Origin: Edaphobacter dinghuensis
Lineage (GTDB): Bacteria > Acidobacteriota > Terriglobia > Terriglobales > Acidobacteriaceae
Assembly (NCBI RefSeq): GCF_014640335.1
Contig: NZ_BMGT01000001.1
Span: 744,001-808,000 of the forward strand
DNA: 64,000 nt
Direction of reading: 5' to 3'
Positions 34,966-43,731 of the stretch are shown here, one piece after another (within the stretch, counting starts at the first letter, position 1; the number at the start of each line of letters is the position of its first letter). The position numbers and the translations under genes are program-made. The notes beneath the pieces are model-generated. The model saw nothing but the letters and a program-made list of their open reading frames with translations, searched no databases and was not told where the DNA came from.

Positions 34966-35388
34966 ATGCGCTTCATGATGATCGTGATTCCCAAAGGATA
35001 TGAGACGGCAGCTCCGGACGCAGTTCCGAATGCGGAGGCAGTGTCGAAGATGATGGAGTACAACAAGAGCCTGCAACAGGCGGGCGTTCTGCTGGCGCTG
35101 GACGGGCTGCTTCCGCCTTCGGCCGGCGCTCGTGTCTCGTACACGGATGGCAAGGCCACGGTTACGGATGGGCCTTTCGCTGAGGCGAAAGAGGTTGTCG
35201 GAGGTTACTGGATCATCCAGGTGCGTTCGCGCGAAGAGGCGATTGAATGGGCCAAGCGGGCGCCGATGCGGAATAACGAGATCATCGAGGTGCGGCAGAT
35301 CCACGAGATGACCGACTTCCCTGAGGATGTGCGGAAGGCTGCGGCGGGCTTTGAAGATCTGACGAACGTGACCGCCGCGAAGGCATGA
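34966..35388 (+). CDS. YCII/DGPF-family protein paired with second ECF42 sigma factor
   Basis: The 140-residue protein carries the signature VTDGPFAEAKEVVGGYWIIQ, the true DGPF form, plus QVRSREEAIEWAKRAP. The ATG at 34966 follows GAGGAGA. The final codons overlap the start of the ECF42 gene (ATGA), so translation is coupled. It is longer than the YCII protein at 4763, with an added C-terminal tail (MTDFPEDVRKAAAGFEDLTN). Confidence 0.9.
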   Translation: MRFMMIVIPKGYETAAPDAVPNAEAVSKMMEYNKSLQQAGVLLALDGLLPPSAGARVSYTDGKATVTDGPFAEAKEVVGGYWIIQVRSREEAIEWAKRAPMRNNEIIEVRQIHEMTDFPEDVRKAAAGFEDLTNVTAAKA

Positions 35389-36647
35389 GCGACATTCACA
35401 GGACGATCGAGGCGGTGTGGAGAATCGAATCCACACGCCTCATCACCGGAATTGCGCGTGTCATCCGCGATGTCGGGATTGCGGAGGAGCTTGCCCAGGA
35501 GGCCCTGGTTGCAGCGCTGGAGCAGTGGCCGGAGGAGGGCATTCCCGACAACCCTGCCGCGTGGCTGATGACGGCGGCGAAGCGGCGCGCCATCGACCAG
35601 CTGCGCCGCGGGCGGATGCTCGAGCTGAAGCATGGCGAGATCGCTCGCGAGCTTGAGCTGGAGCAGCGGCGGCTTGGCGATGCGCTCGATCAGTCTCTCG
35701 ATCAGGTCATCGATGACGATGTGCTGCGCCTCATCTTTATCGCGTGCCATCCGGTGCTCGCGGTAGAAGGATGCATCGCGCTCACGCTGCGCTTAATCTG
35801 CGGCCTGACCACGGCGGAGATTGCCCGCGCATTTCTGGTTCCGGAAAAGACGCTGGGCCAGCGTATCTTTCGCGCCAAGCGAACGCTCGCCGAGGCGCAT
35901 GTTCGCTTCGAGTCTCCACGCGGAGAGGAGCTGCGCAGAAGAGTCGAGACGGTGCTCTCGGTCGTCTACCTAATATTTAACGAGGGATATACGGCGACAT
36001 CGGGCGGTGAGTGGATGCGGGCAGCGCTCTCCGAAGAGGCGCTTCGCCTCGGACGCATGCTGGCGCAACTGCTTCCTGCGGAGCCTGAGATTCATGGGCT
36101 GCTGGCATTGATGGAGCTGCAGGCCTCGCGTGCCGCAGCGCGAACAGGGCCCGATGGCGCGCCGGTGTTACTGCTCGAACAGAACCGGTCGTTGTGGGAC
36201 TATGCACAGATTCAGCGAGGCATGGCCGCGCTTGAGCGCGCGCAGGGGCTAGGCGGAGGCGCGGGCAACTATGCGATGCAGGCGGCCATTGCAGCCTGTC
36301 ATGCGCGAGCACGCACGGCCAGCGAGACTGACTGGGAGCGCATCGTTCTTCTTTACGACGCGCTGTTGCAGATCAGGCCGTCTCCGATTGTGGCGCTGAA
36401 TAGGGCGGTAGCGGTCGGTATGGCGTACCCCGCCGCCGGGCTCGATGCGGTGGACGCTCTGGCCAACGAGCCTGGGCTGGCGAACTATCACCTGCTTCCA
36501 ACGGTTCGGGGAGATCTGCTCATCAAGCTCGGACGATTTGCCGAAGCCCGCAAAGAGCTGCAACGCGCTCTGGGGATGACGCAGAACGAGGCCGAACAAA
36601 TTTTATTGAGGAAAAAATTGCAGATGATGGATGAAAAAGGCTTTTAG
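35385..36647 (+). CDS. ECF sigma factor, ECF42 group
   Basis: The 420-residue protein has region 2 (VGIAEELAQEALVAALEQWP, NPAAWLMTAAKRRAIDQLR), region 4 (LICGLTTAEIARAFLVPEKT, LGQRIFRAKRTLAEA) and the helical C-terminal extension (PIVALNRAVAVGMAYPAAGL, YHLLPTVRGDLLIKLGRFAE). It starts inside the YCII stop (ATGA) and its stop overlaps the stop of the convergent VOC gene by three bases. The closest relative in view is the 5116-6387 gene. Confidence 0.93.
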   Translation: MSDIHRTIEAVWRIESTRLITGIARVIRDVGIAEELAQEALVAALEQWPEEGIPDNPAAWLMTAAKRRAIDQLRRGRMLELKHGEIARELELEQRRLGDALDQSLDQVIDDDVLRLIFIACHPVLAVEGCIALTLRLICGLTTAEIARAFLVPEKTLGQRIFRAKRTLAEAHVRFESPRGEELRRRVETVLSVVYLIFNEGYTATSGGEWMRAALSEEALRLGRMLAQLLPAEPEIHGLLALMELQASRAAARTGPDGAPVLLLEQNRSLWDYAQIQRGMAALERAQGLGGGAGNYAMQAAIAACHARARTASETDWERIVLLYDALLQIRPSPIVALNRAVAVGMAYPAAGLDAVDALANEPGLANYHLLPTVRGDLLIKLGRFAEARKELQRALGMTQNEAEQILLRKKLQMMDEKGF

Positions 36648-37132
36648 CCCTCTCGTGCGGCGGCTTCGAGAGCGACCAGATCCATTTTGATCATTCCCAT
36701 CATGGCTTCCATGGCTTTGGGGTGACTGATCAGCGCGCCGATGTTGCGCGGCACGATCTGCCAGCAGAGGCCGAAGCGGTCTGTGAGCCAGCCGCAGGCC
36801 ATGGGCTTGCCGCCGCCTTCCATCAGCTTGTCCCAGTAGCTGTCGATCTCCTGCTGCGAGTCGCAGCGGACGAAGAAGGAGAAGGCGGGGGTAAGCTGTT
36901 GCGCGGGGCCGCCGTTCATGAAGACCATCTGCTGACCTTCAAGCTCGATGGTGATGGTGGCGATTTTGCCGACGGGCCAGGGGCCGACGCCTTTGGAGCG
37001 CATCTCTTCGACCTTGCGGGCGCGCGGAAAGATGCTGAGGTAGAAATCGGCGGCTTCTTCGGCGTTGTCGTTGAACCAGAGGAATGGCGCGAGATTATTC
37101 ATGGGAGGCATGGTATCAGCTTGAGGATTCAT
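36644..37132 (-). CDS. VOC family (PhnB/glyoxalase-type) protein
   Basis: The 162-residue protein matches the PhnB-type vicinal oxygen chelate family: LAPFLWFNDNAEEAADFYLS, IFPRARKVEEMRSKG, CGWLTDRFGLCWQIVPRNIG. VOC proteins of this kind are frequent ECF42 neighbours, which fits its place tail-to-tail with the sigma gene. No metal or substrate is assigned. The first Met is used, but MPPMNN starts a few codons later are possible. Confidence 0.88.
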   Translation of the reverse strand: MNPQADTMPPMNNLAPFLWFNDNAEEAADFYLSIFPRARKVEEMRSKGVGPWPVGKIATITIELEGQQMVFMNGGPAQQLTPAFSFFVRCDSQQEIDSYWDKLMEGGGKPMACGWLTDRFGLCWQIVPRNIGALISHPKAMEAMMGMIKMDLVALEAAAREG

Positions 37133-37283
37133 TGCGATAAAACGCTTGTCGGTATAACTGCGCCTTTAATATTTAATGAGTGCTGAGACGCGTTTCACGG
37201 GAGTAATTCTCCTTGCTGAACCCAGGAACAGCGAATAGAAGATAGGCTTATAAAGCAGAGCAGAATACCTTGGGAGCGCCTTG

Positions 37284-38033
37284 ATGAAACTTCTCCTCAC
37301 CTCCTCTGGCATCAGCAACACGAGCATCCACGATGCTTTGGTCGATCTTCTGGGCAAACCGGTTACCGAATCGAGTGCCCTCTTCATTCCCACTGCAATG
37401 TACCCATTCCCGCGACATGCTGCTATGGCATGGCAGGCGTTCTGCGGAAAAGCTAAGACCCCATTGTGCGAATTGGGTTGGAAGTCTCTGGGAGTGCTGG
37501 AACTTACCGCGCTGCCCAGCATCGATAAAAACGATTGGGTCCCAATGGTCGAAGAGACGGACGCTCTACTGGTTTGGGGTGGCGATCCTCTTTATCTGTC
37601 TCAATGGATGCGACAGTCAGGACTGACCGACCTGCTACCGCTGTTGCGACGCGAATCGGTCTATGTGGGAGTCAGTGCCGGGAGCATGGCGGTATCGACC
37701 ACCTTCGGAGAAGCCTACAGCAATCCACCCAGCGGCAGCCGCAACGTGCTCACATCGGAAAACATCGTGTTCGCTACACCAAAGGGAGGAATGAGCAGGA
37801 TCCTAGCCACAGCGCAGGGAGCGGGAATGGTCGACTTTGCATTGATTCCGCATCTTGATCACGAGGATCATCCGGATGCTTCTCTAGCGAATGCAGAACA
37901 GTGGGCTGCGAAGATACCTGTGCCAGTGTATGCGATTGACGATCAGACCGCTATCAAGGTGATCGACGGCAACATAGAAGTAGTCTCCGAGGGGCACTGG
38001 AGACTATTTACTTCGCACTGCACTCGAACTTAA
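37284..38033 (+). CDS. Peptidase S51 family protein (PepE-like)
   Basis: The 249-residue protein has the peptidase E/cyanophycinase fold: KLLLTSSGISNTSIHDALVD, ETDALLVWGGDPLYLSQWM, and VYVGVSAGSMAVSTTFG containing the nucleophile serine in GxSAG. PepE enzymes cleave Asp-Xaa dipeptides; the exact activity is inferred. The ATG at 37284 is used after a GGGAG site; the TTG just before it is not. No regulator is adjacent. Confidence 0.87.
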   Translation: MKLLLTSSGISNTSIHDALVDLLGKPVTESSALFIPTAMYPFPRHAAMAWQAFCGKAKTPLCELGWKSLGVLELTALPSIDKNDWVPMVEETDALLVWGGDPLYLSQWMRQSGLTDLLPLLRRESVYVGVSAGSMAVSTTFGEAYSNPPSGSRNVLTSENIVFATPKGGMSRILATAQGAGMVDFALIPHLDHEDHPDASLANAEQWAAKIPVPVYAIDDQTAIKVIDGNIEVVSEGHWRLFTSHCTRT

Positions 38034-38129
38034 GAACTAAAATTCTCCGGGAACAATCTGTCGATTTCCGATTTTGCTGTTTGTTGTGATCGTGACGTAG
38101 TGGCACAAAATCGATAGGAGAGATTCAGC

Positions 38130-38717
38130 ATGCGCAAACTCAAGATCATGGAACATATTTCGTTGGACGGCGTGATTGAGATTGGACGTCCGGGCGATGA
38201 GGGCTTTCCTTATGGCGACTGGACCGCGCCGTATCGCAGTCCTGCCGGGCTGGAGAGAGTGCTTGCGATCTACGGCGAGAACTTCGATCTGCTGATTGGG
38301 CGCCGGACCTACGATATGTGGTCGGGTTACTGGCCGAAGGCACCGAAGAGTCCGATGGCGGACCGCCTGAATGCGGCGACGAAGTATGTTGCGACCCACA
38401 GGCCGGAGAGCCTGGAATGGGGGCCGGTTGAGGGGATTGGGCCGGACCTCGTGGAGGGTGTGCGCGGCATCAAGGCGAAGGACGGTGCGGACCTGATCCT
38501 CGCGGGCAGCTCGACACTGACGTCGGTGTTGCTCGAGCATGGGCTGGCGGATGAGGTGGTTCTGCTGGTCAACCCTGTGCTGCTGGGCAAAGGAAAGCGC
38601 CTTTTTGCGGAGGGAACTCCGCCACGCGCGTTTACGCTGGAGAGCACGCAGGCTTTGCCGTCGGGCATCATCATCAACCATTACAAGGCCGCTGGAGCTT
38701 TGCAGAATTTGAGATGA
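38130..38717 (+). CDS. Dihydrofolate reductase-like/RibD C-terminal domain protein
   Basis: The 195-residue protein has the RibD_C/DHFR-like fold: KIMEHISLDGVIEIGRPGDE, FDLLIGRRTYDMWSGYWPKA, DLILAGSSTLTSVLLEHGLA, EVVLLVNPVLLGKGKRLF. These small proteins are common in soil bacteria and are NADPH-dependent by fold, with unknown substrate. It is single and followed by a hairpin terminator. Bases 38034-38129 hold only its upstream region. Confidence 0.9.
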   Translation: MRKLKIMEHISLDGVIEIGRPGDEGFPYGDWTAPYRSPAGLERVLAIYGENFDLLIGRRTYDMWSGYWPKAPKSPMADRLNAATKYVATHRPESLEWGPVEGIGPDLVEGVRGIKAKDGADLILAGSSTLTSVLLEHGLADEVVLLVNPVLLGKGKRLFAEGTPPRAFTLESTQALPSGIIINHYKAAGALQNLR

Positions 38718-38813
38718 GGAGCGCCGTTCCCGGTGCAGAGGCAATGGTGAGGATGGCTTCGTTAAGTTAAGGTACAGTTCAGTTTTGATGAACGCGCTTA
38801 TGTGTAGGCTGAA

Positions 38814-38844
38814 GCGCACCGGTGGTTTGTTTACGCCGGTGCGC
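38814..38844 (+). terminator. Hairpin terminator after the DHFR-like gene
   Basis: GCGCACCGG (38814-38822) and CCGGTGCGC (38836-38844) form a perfect 9-base stem with a 13-base loop, followed by GTTTGGGTTT. It stands between the DHFR-like gene and the convergent SDR gene. Confidence 0.6.
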
Positions 38845-38852
38845 GTTTGGGT

Positions 38853-39737
38853 TTAGAAGCGCATCTGTTCCAGGTCGGAGATGAGGGTGGGGCCGGTGGG
38901 GTGCCAGTTCAGGCGCTGTTGGGTCAAGGTGCTGGAGGCGGGCATGTCCCAGGCGGCGAAGGGCGCGAGCCAGCCGAAGTGGGCTGCGGCTTCTTCCTGC
39001 GAGAGGGAGGCGGTGGGGAGCTTGAGGCCTTTGCCAAGGACTTCGGCGATATCGCGGACGGGGACGCCTTCTTCGGCGACGGCGTGGTAGCGGGCGCCGG
39101 GCTGCTGTTTTTCGACGACGAGGCGATAGAGGCGGGCGGCGTCGCGGACGTGCACGGCGGGCCAGCGGTTCTGTCCGTCGCCGACGTAGGCGGAGCGGCC
39201 CTTGTCGCGAGCGGCGGCGACGGCGTAGCTGATGAGACCTTGCCTGAAGGGGTCGTGGACCTGGGGGAGGCGGACGACGGAGACGTTGATGCCGCGGTCG
39301 GTGAGAGCTGCACCTGCTAGCTCGGAGGACTTGCGCGGGTTGGCGTGGTCGGGATCGAAGTGGTCTTCGGTGGCGAGTTGGCCGGGCGCGGCGCTGCCCA
39401 TGCCGGTGCCGGAGGTGATGACGAGCGGACGGCTGGAGCCGGCGAGCGTGGAGCCGAGGGCTTCAATGGCGCGGCTGTCGATCTCGCAGTTGGCGAGGAA
39501 TTTGGAGAAGTCGTGGATGAAGGCGAGGTGGATGACGGCGTCGGCGGAGGCTGCACCGCGGCGGAGGCTGTCGAGGTCTTCGAGGTCGCCGTGGTGGGGC
39601 TGGGCCCCGGCGGCGAGGAGGGATTGGGCTCCGGCGTCGGAGCGCGTGAGGCCGAGGACCTGGTGGCCGTGGCGGATGAGCTCGGGAACGAGGGCGGAGC
39701 CGATGAAGCCGGTGGCTCCGGTGACGAAGATACGCAT
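38853..39737 (-). CDS. NAD-dependent epimerase/SDR family protein
   Basis: The 294-residue protein is an extended SDR: FVTGATGFIGSALVPELIRH, GDLEDLDSLRRGAASADAVI, VITSGTGMGSAAPGQ, and the C-terminal GDGQNRWPAVHVRDAARLYR. The Tyr of the YxxxK motif is not obvious (HANPRKSSELAG), so catalysis may be altered or the protein may be of the atypical type. Substrate not assigned. Its upstream region 39738-40066 contains two dispersed repeats and no gene. Confidence 0.88.
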   Translation of the reverse strand: MRIFVTGATGFIGSALVPELIRHGHQVLGLTRSDAGAQSLLAAGAQPHHGDLEDLDSLRRGAASADAVIHLAFIHDFSKFLANCEIDSRAIEALGSTLAGSSRPLVITSGTGMGSAAPGQLATEDHFDPDHANPRKSSELAGAALTDRGINVSVVRLPQVHDPFRQGLISYAVAAARDKGRSAYVGDGQNRWPAVHVRDAARLYRLVVEKQQPGARYHAVAEEGVPVRDIAEVLGKGLKLPTASLSQEEAAAHFGWLAPFAAWDMPASSTLTQQRLNWHPTGPTLISDLEQMRF

Positions 39738-39861
39738 GAGGTGTACTCCTTTTTGTTGCTGCTGAGTAGATGTGGGGTGGAGGACGTACGATCTGGGTTG
39801 GGAGTCCGGAGTTTTGGTTTGATCGTCCGCAGAGCGGCCGCGGATTGGGGCGGATTTAAAG

Positions 39862-39932
39862 GCAAATACAGGGGTCTCTCCACTGCGGCGTGCGATAAAG
39901 CCGCACGCCTTCGGTCGAGATGACGTGCTTTT
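39862..39932. repeat. Dispersed repeat family R2, copy 1
   Basis: About 70 bases, GCAAATACAGGGGTCTCTCC through GCCTTCGGTCGAGATGACGT and GC. A copy with a shorter centre is at 51977-52030 and a divergent relative forms the terminator at 50224-50264. The GCACG/CGTGC pair gives it hairpin potential. It lies between the SDR and AraC genes. Confidence 0.7.
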
Positions 39933-39942
39933 GAGTAGCGCA

Positions 39943-39987
39943 GTGGTGGTTTAACCCATGTCCTAGAGGCGGGAGATGGGGCACCCG
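39943..39987. repeat. Dispersed repeat family R3, copy 1 (degenerate)
   Basis: GTGGTGGTTTAACCCATGTC then CTAGAGGCGGGAGATGGGGC and ACCCG. It aligns with the intact copies at 42819-42870 and 53594-53640, which have a perfect CCCACGTCCC/GGGACGTGGG palindrome; here the palindrome has mutated. Confidence 0.65.
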
Positions 39988-40066
39988 TTTTGTACCTGTT
40001 TTGATTGAGTTTTAGAGTCTTTGGGTGGGGGTTGGGTATCTATGAAGTTGAGGATTGATACGACCA

Positions 40067-41002
40067 ATGGACCCGCTCTCGGATGTGTTGTCGCTGCTGA
40101 AACCTCGGAGCTATATCTCCGGTGGCTTTCAGATGGATGGCGATGTGGCCGTTCAGTTTCCTAATCATGAAGGCATCAAGTGCTATGCGATGATCGCGGG
40201 CGAGTGCTGGCTGTCGGTCGAGGGCATCGAGGAGCCGGTGCGGATGACGGCTGGGGATTGCTTTCTGCTGCCGCGAGGGTTGCCGTTTCGGCTGGCGACT
40301 GATCTGTCGTTGCCGCCGGGTGACTTTCAGGTGCTACGGGCGACGTGGAAGAAGGACGGCGCGGCTGTCGGCAGGGAGGGCTGCGAGCGGTATCTGGTGG
40401 GTGGACACTTTGTGCTGACTGGCAGCCATGCCGGGTTTCTGCTGCGGTCGCTGCCGCCGATTGTGCATATACAGAAGGAGTCGGACAAGGAGGCGATGCG
40501 GTGGTCGCTGGAGCGGATGAAGGAGGAGCTGCGCGATCCGCAGCCGGGCGGGAGTTTGATTGCACAGCAGCTTGCTTACATGATGTTGATACAGGCTCTG
40601 CGGCTGCATCTGGCCGATGGCGGACGCGACAATGTTGGCTGGCTGTTTGCGCTGGCGGACAAGCAGATGGGCGCGGCGATTGCGTGCATGCACGACGAGC
40701 CGGGGTATGGGTGGACGCTGAAGACGCTGGCGGAGCGGGTGGGCATGTCGCGGTCGGTCTTTGCGCAGCGGTTTAAGAAGATGGTGGGGATAACGCCGAT
40801 GGAGTATCTGACGCGATGGCGGATGCTGCTGGCGGGCGACAGGCTGAGGTGCACGGGCGATTCGCTGGCGGCGATTGCGTCGTCGCTGGGGTATGAGTCG
40901 GAGAGCGCGTTCGGCAAGGCGTTTCGCAGGGTGATGGGTTGTTCGCCGCGACGGTATAGCCGGGGTGCGATGGATGGTGTAGAGATGGTTGCGGCTAGGT
41001 AA
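40067..41002 (+). CDS. AraC family regulator with cupin-type N-terminal domain
   Basis: The 311-residue protein has an N-terminal cupin_6 type sensing domain (about 1-190: CWLSVEGIEEPVRMTAGDCF, LLPRGLPFRLATDL) and two C-terminal HTH motifs (TLKTLAERVGMSRSVFAQRF, SLAAIASSLGYESESAFGKA). The family often represses or activates a nearby oxidoreductase gene; the divergent SDR at 38853-39737 is the likely target. Start 40067 is the first ATG; a TTG 12 bases earlier is also possible. Confidence 0.88.
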   Translation: MDPLSDVLSLLKPRSYISGGFQMDGDVAVQFPNHEGIKCYAMIAGECWLSVEGIEEPVRMTAGDCFLLPRGLPFRLATDLSLPPGDFQVLRATWKKDGAAVGREGCERYLVGGHFVLTGSHAGFLLRSLPPIVHIQKESDKEAMRWSLERMKEELRDPQPGGSLIAQQLAYMMLIQALRLHLADGGRDNVGWLFALADKQMGAAIACMHDEPGYGWTLKTLAERVGMSRSVFAQRFKKMVGITPMEYLTRWRMLLAGDRLRCTGDSLAAIASSLGYESESAFGKAFRRVMGCSPRRYSRGAMDGVEMVAAR

Positions 41003-41134
41003 GTTGCTGTGGCGGCTGTCGAGTTGATGGTTGACGGAGGACTGACGGGTGCGCCTTTTGGAGCGCCTCTTCTTCGCGGTTGATCGCACAGAGCCAATGC
41101 GCCGCACAAAAAAGCTACTGTGTGAAAAATGGGG

Positions 41135-41932
41135 CTAGGGGTCGCGGTACTCGCGGCGCTTTAGTTCGCGGAGTGCCTGCTCGTGGCCTTGCAGAGCGGC
41201 CTGGCGAATCCAGTGACGGGATTGGGTGTAGTCGTGCTCGACGCCCTGGCCGATGGCGTAGAGGTGGCCGAGCTGGAACTGTGCTTCGGCGTTGTCTTGA
41301 TCGGCGGCCTTGCGATACCACGCGGCTGCCTGCGGGTAGCTGCGAGGGACACCCTGCCCGAAGTAGTAGAGGTCGGCTAGTTTTTGCTGGGCTTCGGCAA
41401 AGTTCTGGTTGGCGGCGAGGCGATACCAGTGGGCGGCCTCGGTGTTGCTCTGCGCGACGCCCTCGCCTTTGCGATACATGAGGCCGATGTTGTACTGCGC
41501 CCAGGCGAGGTTGCTGTGGGCGGCGCGCTGGCACCAGACGAAGGCTTCGGCAAAATTGTTGACGGCGTAGTAGCGGAAGCTGAGGTTGGCCTGCGCGTAG
41601 GCGTGGCCCTGCTCGGCGGCTTTGCGCTCCCAGTGGGCGGCCTGGGCGTCGTCTTCGGGGAGGCCCTTGCCTTCGTCGTACATGGTGCTGAGAAGGTACT
41701 GCGACTCGGCGTGGCCTTGCTCGGCGGCAAGACGAAAGCCTGATGCGGCGGCGGTGAAGTTGCCTGCGTTGTAGTCGGTGACGGCCTGCTTGTAGTGCGG
41801 GTTGGAGGCTGCGTTGGCGGCGTCGCGGCGGCCGCGGGCGATGATGCCGGAGCGCGTGGAGCCGAGCGTGAGCGTGGCTCCGGCGGTGGGGACGTGCTGC
41901 AGGCCGGATTTGGTTTTGTCTTGATCGTCCAT
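41135..41932 (-). CDS. Sel1-repeat protein
   Basis: The 265-residue protein has about five Sel1-like repeats (ESQYLLSTMYDEGKGLPEDD, AQYNIGLMYRKGEGVAQSNT, AQQKLADLYYFGQGVPRSYP, AQFQLGHLYAIGQGVEHDYT), each about 36 residues. There is no signal peptide, so it is probably cytoplasmic. Sel1 proteins are scaffolds for protein contacts. It may go with the coiled-coil J-like protein upstream on the same strand, 69 bases away. Confidence 0.9.
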   Translation of the reverse strand: MDDQDKTKSGLQHVPTAGATLTLGSTRSGIIARGRRDAANAASNPHYKQAVTDYNAGNFTAAASGFRLAAEQGHAESQYLLSTMYDEGKGLPEDDAQAAHWERKAAEQGHAYAQANLSFRYYAVNNFAEAFVWCQRAAHSNLAWAQYNIGLMYRKGEGVAQSNTEAAHWYRLAANQNFAEAQQKLADLYYFGQGVPRSYPQAAAWYRKAADQDNAEAQFQLGHLYAIGQGVEHDYTQSRHWIRQAALQGHEQALRELKRREYRDP

Positions 41933-42001
41933 GCTGGGGCTATTTATGTTTCGCGCTGGCCTGATGTTTGTTGTCTATCGCGGCCTTATTTTTTGCTATT
42001 T

Positions 42002-42784
42002 CTATTTTCCATGAGCGCTGATCTGGCGGTCGATGAGCTCGAAGCGGTGCTGGGCGTCGGCGATTTGGTCGCGAAGACTGGCGGCGAGCTCGGTGAGCAG
42101 ATCGCGGTGCTCGCGTGCGGCGGCCTCGGCATCGCGATGCAGATGGGCGATGTCGCTTGAGAGCAGCGTGTGCTGTTCGGCGTCGAGCAGAGCGATGTCG
42201 CGGCGGGCGTGCTGAATCTGGCGGGTGATGCGGAGCAGCTCGGCGGTGGCGCCTTCGCCGGCGATGGAGGCGTTGATCTCGCGGTGGTCGTCGAGCATGC
42301 GCTGCAGAGTTTCGAGGTCGCCGCGGCTGTAGGCCTGATTGGCGCGGGCCATGAGCAGGGTGAAGTGGCGCTGCTCGTCGTCGTCGCGGGCGAAGTCGGG
42401 ATGGATGCGTTTGGCGACGTCGCGGAAGAGGGTCTTGAGGCTGGGCGGCGGATCGAATTCTTCAGCTACAGCGGCGTCACCGAATGCGGCGTCGTGGGTC
42501 TCCTGCGCTTGCTGGCGAGCCTCTTCGGCGCGGCGGCGGGCGGATTCGGAGTCGTAGAGGTCGACCTCGCGTTCGGCGATGCGGGCCTCGAGCTCGTCGA
42601 GCTCGGCGTAGAGGATGCCAACTTGCCGGAGATAGCGGCCTTCGAAGGTTTTGAGCTGGGCGCGAAGCTGGGCAAGCTCGGACTCGCGTTCGGCGAGTGT
42701 GCTGCGAACGGCGGCGAGCTGCTCGCGCTTGTTGAGAAGGGCGAGATCGTCCGGGGTTTGCTGGAGGATGATTTCGGCTGGCAT
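42002..42784 (-). CDS. Coiled-coil protein with degenerate J-like domain
   Basis: The 260-residue protein has an N-terminal coiled coil (about 10-100), a central J-domain-like segment with an HPD triad (LFRDVAKRIHPDFARDDDEQ, FTLLMARANQAYSRGD), and a second coiled coil (about 190-255). J domains recruit DnaK-type chaperones, so this may be a chaperone adaptor; this is inference since the segment is short. No transmembrane segment. It is upstream of the Sel1 gene on the same strand. Confidence 0.82.
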   Translation of the reverse strand: MPAEIILQQTPDDLALLNKREQLAAVRSTLAERESELAQLRAQLKTFEGRYLRQVGILYAELDELEARIAEREVDLYDSESARRRAEEARQQAQETHDAAFGDAAVAEEFDPPPSLKTLFRDVAKRIHPDFARDDDEQRHFTLLMARANQAYSRGDLETLQRMLDDHREINASIAGEGATAELLRITRQIQHARRDIALLDAEQHTLLSSDIAHLHRDAEAAAREHRDLLTELAASLRDQIADAQHRFELIDRQISAHGK

Positions 42785-42818
42785 CGGCTTACCGTGGAAG
42801 TTCTAGTTTAGCCGAGGG

Positions 42819-42870
42819 GTGGTGGTGCTTCGTAAACCCACGTCCCAGAATCGGGACGTGGGGCATCCGG
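42819..42870. repeat. Dispersed repeat family R3, copy 2
   Basis: Contains a perfect 10-base palindrome arm pair, CCCACGTCCC (42837-42846) and GGGACGTGGG (42853-42862), separated by six bases, followed by GCATCCGG. The same unit occurs at 53594-53640 and, decayed, at 39943-39987. It lies between the DUF899 and J-like genes. Confidence 0.75.
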
Positions 42871-42881
42871 TGTTTGGATTG

Positions 42882-43607
42882 CTATTTGATGGTGGTGAGT
42901 GGTGTGGGCGTGTAGTCGAGTTTGGGATACCAGGTGGCGGGGCGGCCTTCGGGGATGAGGTCGAGCAGAGTCCAGAGGGGGTCGATGTCGGGCGCGCCGC
43001 GTGGGTCCTGGCCGGGGTCGGCGGTTCCGGGGCCCATCTCGCCGCTCCAGAAGTGGCGGATGACGCCGTTGTGGCGGGTGAAGACGTTGATGCCTGCGGC
43101 GTCGCCGTCTTCGGCGCTGACGTAGGCGCGGGTGTAGTCGCCCTGCATGTCGGAGTAGAGGTTGAGGTTTTGCCAGCCGCGCTCTTTTTTGAAGGCGAGC
43201 AGGCGCTCGATGGGCGAGCGGGCGACGATGCCGAACGCGGTGTGTTGAGAGACGCTGGGGGCGGTGCCGTCCCAGGCGGAGAGCAGCGAGGTGCAGACGG
43301 GGCAGGGCCGCTCGCGTTGGGGGCCGAACATGTAGCTGTAGAGGACGAGGGTCTGCTTGTTGCCGAAGAGTTCGGCGAAGGTGCGCGGGCCGCTTTCGGT
43401 GATGAAGGTGTAGCCGTCGGGGACGATGCCGCCGGGAGGAAGGGCGCGACGGAGGGCGGAGACGCGCTCGATGTGGCGGCGCAGCTCGATCTCCTCGGCG
43501 AGCAGCGCGGTGCGTGCGGCGCGGTACTCGGCGGACTCGTTGGGAAAGTGGGCTGGGTTTTTGGCGGCGAGCTCTGTTGCTGGGGCGAGGATAGTCTTGT
43601 CGGACAT
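42882..43607 (-). CDS. DUF899 family thioredoxin-like protein
   Basis: The 241-residue protein matches DUF899: YTFITESGPRTFAELFGNKQ, LVLYSYMFGPQRERPCPVCT followed by SLLSAWDGTAPSV, and HFWSGEMGPGTADPGQDPRG. The CPVC motif is at the active-site position of the thioredoxin fold. Soluble, no signal peptide. Substrate and partner unknown. A GAGAG ribosome site precedes the ATG. Confidence 0.9.
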   Translation of the reverse strand: MSDKTILAPATELAAKNPAHFPNESAEYRAARTALLAEEIELRRHIERVSALRRALPPGGIVPDGYTFITESGPRTFAELFGNKQTLVLYSYMFGPQRERPCPVCTSLLSAWDGTAPSVSQHTAFGIVARSPIERLLAFKKERGWQNLNLYSDMQGDYTRAYVSAEDGDAAGINVFTRHNGVIRHFWSGEMGPGTADPGQDPRGAPDIDPLWTLLDLIPEGRPATWYPKLDYTPTPLTTIK

Positions 43608-43731
43608 CGTGCTCTCCTATTGCGGGTTAGGATCGCAGCTGGTGCTGCGTCGAATGCCTGGGGGAATTTTATAGGGGTTCGGGAGTTGTGTTTTGCCGTG
43701 CGCGGATCTGTTCAGCTTCTATGGGAAGGTG

